Assembly (NCBI GenBank): GCA_937919945.1
Contig: CALESY010000111.1
Location: 1 to 7,859 of the forward strand
Length of the DNA stretch: 7,859 bases
Direction: 5' to 3'
Source: an uncultured Chitinophagaceae bacterium
GTDB taxonomy: Bacteria; Bacteroidota; Bacteroidia; Chitinophagales; Chitinophagaceae
Part shown: positions 5,776 through 7,859 of the stretch, one piece after another
How positions within the stretch are numbered: the stretch's first letter is position 1
How the letters are laid out: every line of letters starts with the position of its first letter
Translations under genes and position numbers: made by a program
The notes under the pieces: model-generated
The model's input: the letters and a program-made list of their open reading frames with translations, nothing else
What the model was told of the DNA's origin: nothing
Database searches by the model: none

Positions 5776-6861
5776 CTACAGGCGTTTTAGTACAGCCAAT
5801 ACACGTTCTGCTGCTTTACCATCCCACAGATAGGGTATGTTGCCCTTGTTATTACCTGTATGTATGTTGCCTATCGCTTTTTCTATATCAAACAATTCTT
5901 CTCCTGCCAGTCTGTTTGTTCCTGCCTCTATTGTTTCTGGGCATTCGCAATACGGATATAACGTAAGTGTGGGTGTCATTAGTACAGCGCAATGCTCTTG
6001 TATAGTACTACTGTCCGTAAGTACAGCCTTAGCATTTTGCAATAAGTAACCTAACTGCCTGAAACCCAAACGCTTTACTATATGCAAATTATGTGCCTGA
6101 ATAGAGAGCTTTTGTAGTACTTTTTCCGTTTCAGGGTTTACTACCATAATGATTGGGGTGTTTTTCAACTGCTTCAGGCAGGTTACAATCAGGTTTTTTA
6201 GGTTGGGGGGGTAGCTAATATTATATGGCTTATTCAATATCAACATAGCATAGCCATCTTTGCGCAGACCCAATGTATCCCAGAATTCAGGTATTGAAAA
6301 TTGTTTTTTCACTTTATACACTGCATCAACGTAAGTGTTTCCGATAAAAAATATATTTTCATCCGGTACACCATTTATACGCAGATTTTCATTTGCTATT
6401 TGTGATGAAGTAAAATAAAAATCAGCCACTGCATCGCTGATGATTCTGTTTAGCTCTGCGCTGTATTCTCTATTGTCTGTACGTATGCCTGCATGTAATA
6501 TTCCTAGCTTAATATCAGGTATTTTACGGGCAGCTATTGCGCAGCCTGCTGTCGTTGCTGTTTGCCCGGTTAATAATACTAGGTCTGGTTTGTTTTTAGA
6601 TAATACACGGGCATATCTGGAGATAGCTGCAGCCATCTGTGTACTTTCTTCATTGTTGTCTATGTCAAGGTATATATTGGGGCGGCTGATGGATAGCTGG
6701 TTAAAAAGGTCTTTATCAAGATTGATGTCTATATCCTTACCTGTATAGATAAATCTATACCCTAAACGAGTACCTCTCTTTTGCTCATACTGAATAGCTT
6801 CCAGTACAGATGCTAATCGCAATATATCTGTTCTGCTACCTGCTATTATATCAACCAGCAT
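5776..6861 (-). CDS. Divergent UDP-GlcNAc 2-epimerase-fold protein (WecB-like)
   Basis: This 361-residue cytoplasmic protein has the GT-B-like fold of non-hydrolysing UDP-N-acetylglucosamine 2-epimerases, which interconvert UDP-GlcNAc and UDP-ManNAc. Fold landmarks are visible: AGSRTDILRLASVLEAI (7-23), KPDLVLLTGQTATT (91-104), LHAGIRT (122-128), ELNRIISDAVADFYFTS (136-152), FFIGNTYVDAV (171-181), LTDSSTIQEHC (281-291) and CPETIEAGTNRLAG (307-320). Aligned from memory with E. coli WecB, the reported key residues are replaced: Asp95 by Gln100, Glu117 by His123, Glu131 by Ala135 and His213 by about Lys211. The GGIQEEA UDP-binding loop has become STIQEHC. The reading frame is intact and near the usual length, so the gene looks selected rather than decaying. 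It may catalyse a different reaction or act without catalysis. It sits just upstream of the WecA-like gene, favouring a glycan role. Confidence 0.75.
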   Translation of the reverse strand: MLVDIIAGSRTDILRLASVLEAIQYEQKRGTRLGYRFIYTGKDIDINLDKDLFNQLSISRPNIYLDIDNNEESTQMAAAISRYARVLSKNKPDLVLLTGQTATTAGCAIAARKIPDIKLGILHAGIRTDNREYSAELNRIISDAVADFYFTSSQIANENLRINGVPDENIFFIGNTYVDAVYKVKKQFSIPEFWDTLGLRKDGYAMLILNKPYNISYPPNLKNLIVTCLKQLKNTPIIMVVNPETEKVLQKLSIQAHNLHIVKRLGFRQLGYLLQNAKAVLTDSSTIQEHCAVLMTPTLTLYPYCECPETIEAGTNRLAGEELFDIEKAIGNIHTGNNKGNIPYLWDGKAAERVLAVLKRL

Positions 6862-6885
6862 ATATGGTGTAATCAGTTATCCTCT

Positions 6886-6905
6886 TCGTTGTGCCTGTAC
6901 AACGA
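6886..6905. repeat. 7-bp inverted repeat with a 6-nt loop between meaB and the WecB-like gene
   Basis: TCGTTGT, GCCTGT, ACAACGA: the arms are exact reverse complements. On the minus-strand transcript this would form a modest hairpin 36 nt after the meaB stop codon and 24 nt before the next start codon. No U-run follows, so it is a poor intrinsic terminator. It could be an operator, an mRNA processing or stability element, or chance. Confidence 0.35.
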
Positions 6906-6941
6906 TGCTAAGTGTAAATATAAGAAAGCAATCCCGTGATA

Positions 6942-7859
6942 TTATCCGTTGTTTTCCACAACACTATCAGCAAAGCTGTATAGATTGAACGATGGAGATA
7001 GCACGGCTTCTTGCAGGCGCAGCAAGAGTTTCGCCTTGCTGTAGCCAGCCATGCGCCTATGCTGTATTATTTGCCAGCAGCGTTCTGTTAATAACTGTAG
7101 CTTCTTTTGTGGTACACTATTGTATGTCGTCAGATAGTTTTCTATAGCTGCTGCCAACTCTGCCACACCATTGTTTTCGGTAGCAATCGTTTTAATGACA
7201 GGTGTTTCTTCCTGGTGCATACTCCGCTCATGTGCCAATATGCGCAGGGTACGGTATAGTGTATCGGCATTGTCCCTGTCTGCCTTATTTACCACAAATA
7301 TGTTGGCTATTTCCATGATGCCGGCTTTCAAGGTTTGTACTTCATCACCTGCTTCGGGTACAAGTGCTACTATGGTGCAGTCTGCCAGCCCTGCTATCTC
7401 TACCTCACTTTGTCCAACGCCTACTGTTTCAACCAATATATAATCAAAAGGTGCATGTTTTACAACGTCAGTTATTTCAATGATTTTGGCATGAAGCCCG
7501 CCCAAAGCGCCGCGTGTAGCCAACGAGCGTATGTATACAGATGGGTGATTGTAAAAATCTGCCATTCGTATCCTGTCGCCCAGCAATGCCCCGTAGTTGA
7601 AGGGTGATGAGGGGTCAACTGCAATTACGGCTATTTTTTTTCCTGTAGCTATCCAATGGTGCAACAGTGCGTTTACAAGGGTGCTTTTACCTGCCCCCGG
7701 AGGGCCTGTAATGCCCACAACCTTTGCTGTATCTGTGTTTTGCAGTTTTTGCAGCAACGGTATGTATCCATCGAGGTCATTTTCTACCATCGTAATGCCA
7801 CGGGCTAATGCTTTATAGCTGCCTGCTTGTATCTCTGCCAGAAGTTGTGTTATCTTGTC
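6942..7859 (-). CDS. meaB: MeaB/ArgK-family GTPase, chaperone of methylmalonyl-CoA mutase (partial, 5' end missing)
   Basis: MeaB is a cytoplasmic G3E-family GTPase that guards cobalamin loading and reactivation of methylmalonyl-CoA mutase in propionate and succinyl-CoA metabolism. An ATG at 7790 is internal: the frame stays open to the right edge, and the 23 extra residues end in KALARGIT before MVEN, the conserved N-terminal ALARAIT-VEN signature. Thus 305 residues are visible and only a few N-terminal ones are probably missing (family roughly 310-340). Counting from the window edge: Walker A GITGPPGAGKST (49-60), VDPSSPF (81-87), GDRIRM (94-99), RGALGGL (116-122), switch/Walker B ETVGVGQSEVE (144-154), PEAGDEVQTLKAGIMEIA (168-185) and the guanine-specificity motif NKAD (191-194). 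All nucleotide-binding motifs look intact. No mutase subunit is in view, so the client is inferred. The next gene on this strand begins 80 bp later. Confidence 0.93.
   Translation of the reverse strand, partial: DKITQLLAEIQAGSYKALARGITMVENDLDGYIPLLQKLQNTDTAKVVGITGPPGAGKSTLVNALLHHWIATGKKIAVIAVDPSSPFNYGALLGDRIRMADFYNHPSVYIRSLATRGALGGLHAKIIEITDVVKHAPFDYILVETVGVGQSEVEIAGLADCTIVALVPEAGDEVQTLKAGIMEIANIFVVNKADRDNADTLYRTLRILAHERSMHQEETPVIKTIATENNGVAELAAAIENYLTTYNSVPQKKLQLLTERCWQIIQHRRMAGYSKAKLLLRLQEAVLSPSFNLYSFADSVVENNG

Noticed and set aside
6205..6211. Run of seven G inside the WecB-like gene, considered as a phase-variable tract
   Set aside because: Seven is short for slippage-driven phase variation, the frame is intact, and Pro-Pro codons explain it.
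7634..7641. Run of eight T inside meaB
   Set aside because: It encodes the Lys-Lys-Ile segment before the conserved VDPSS motif; the frame is intact.

Overview
The window reads as chromosomal DNA from a Bacteroidota (Bacteroidetes) bacterium, possibly a gliding soil or freshwater lineage near Chitinophagaceae. Four things suggest this: a GldD gliding lipoprotein; a GuaA of the Bacteroidetes type (SGSPFSV and CYGAQ motifs, C-terminus PPATIEWE); a DUF3467 protein; and promoter-like elements matching the Bacteroidetes -7 consensus TAnnTTTG with no clear Shine-Dalgarno sequences. Assignment to a family or genus is inference. The DNA is compact and AT-leaning. All gaps between genes are under about 125 bp. 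I see no tRNA, rRNA, CRISPR array, insertion sequence or phage gene.

Left part (1-1341): two minus-strand genes. The first is the 5' half of an SbtA-type sodium-dependent bicarbonate permease, cut by the window edge. The second is gldD. The 123-bp gap between them holds a TAnnTTTG element for the permease and, just upstream of it, a perfect 9-1-9 palindrome that looks like an operator. Middle (1342-4520): a plus-strand run of DUF3467 gene, guaA (GMP synthase) and a secreted periplasmic-binding-protein-like gene. The internal gaps are 20 and 9 nt, so this is probably one transcription unit starting near 1318. It runs diverging from gldD.

Right part (4525-7859): a minus-strand run of meaB (the G-protein chaperone of B12-dependent acyl-CoA mutases, 5' end off the window), a divergent UDP-GlcNAc 2-epimerase-fold gene, and a WecA/MraY-family polyprenyl-phosphate HexNAc-1-phosphate transferase. 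The last gene meets the middle operon tail to tail with only 4 nt between stop codons. The WecB-like and WecA-like pair points to synthesis of a lipid-linked surface glycan.

Most of the window is ordinary housekeeping and envelope content. The observation most worth following is that the WecB-like protein keeps the fold landmarks but appears to have lost the four residues considered catalytic in E. coli WecB (Asp95, Glu117, Glu131, His213), while sitting beside a WecA that looks fully intact. It may do different chemistry, bind a nucleotide sugar without epimerising it, or be a regulatory pseudoenzyme. I found no clear sign of a wholly new multi-gene system.
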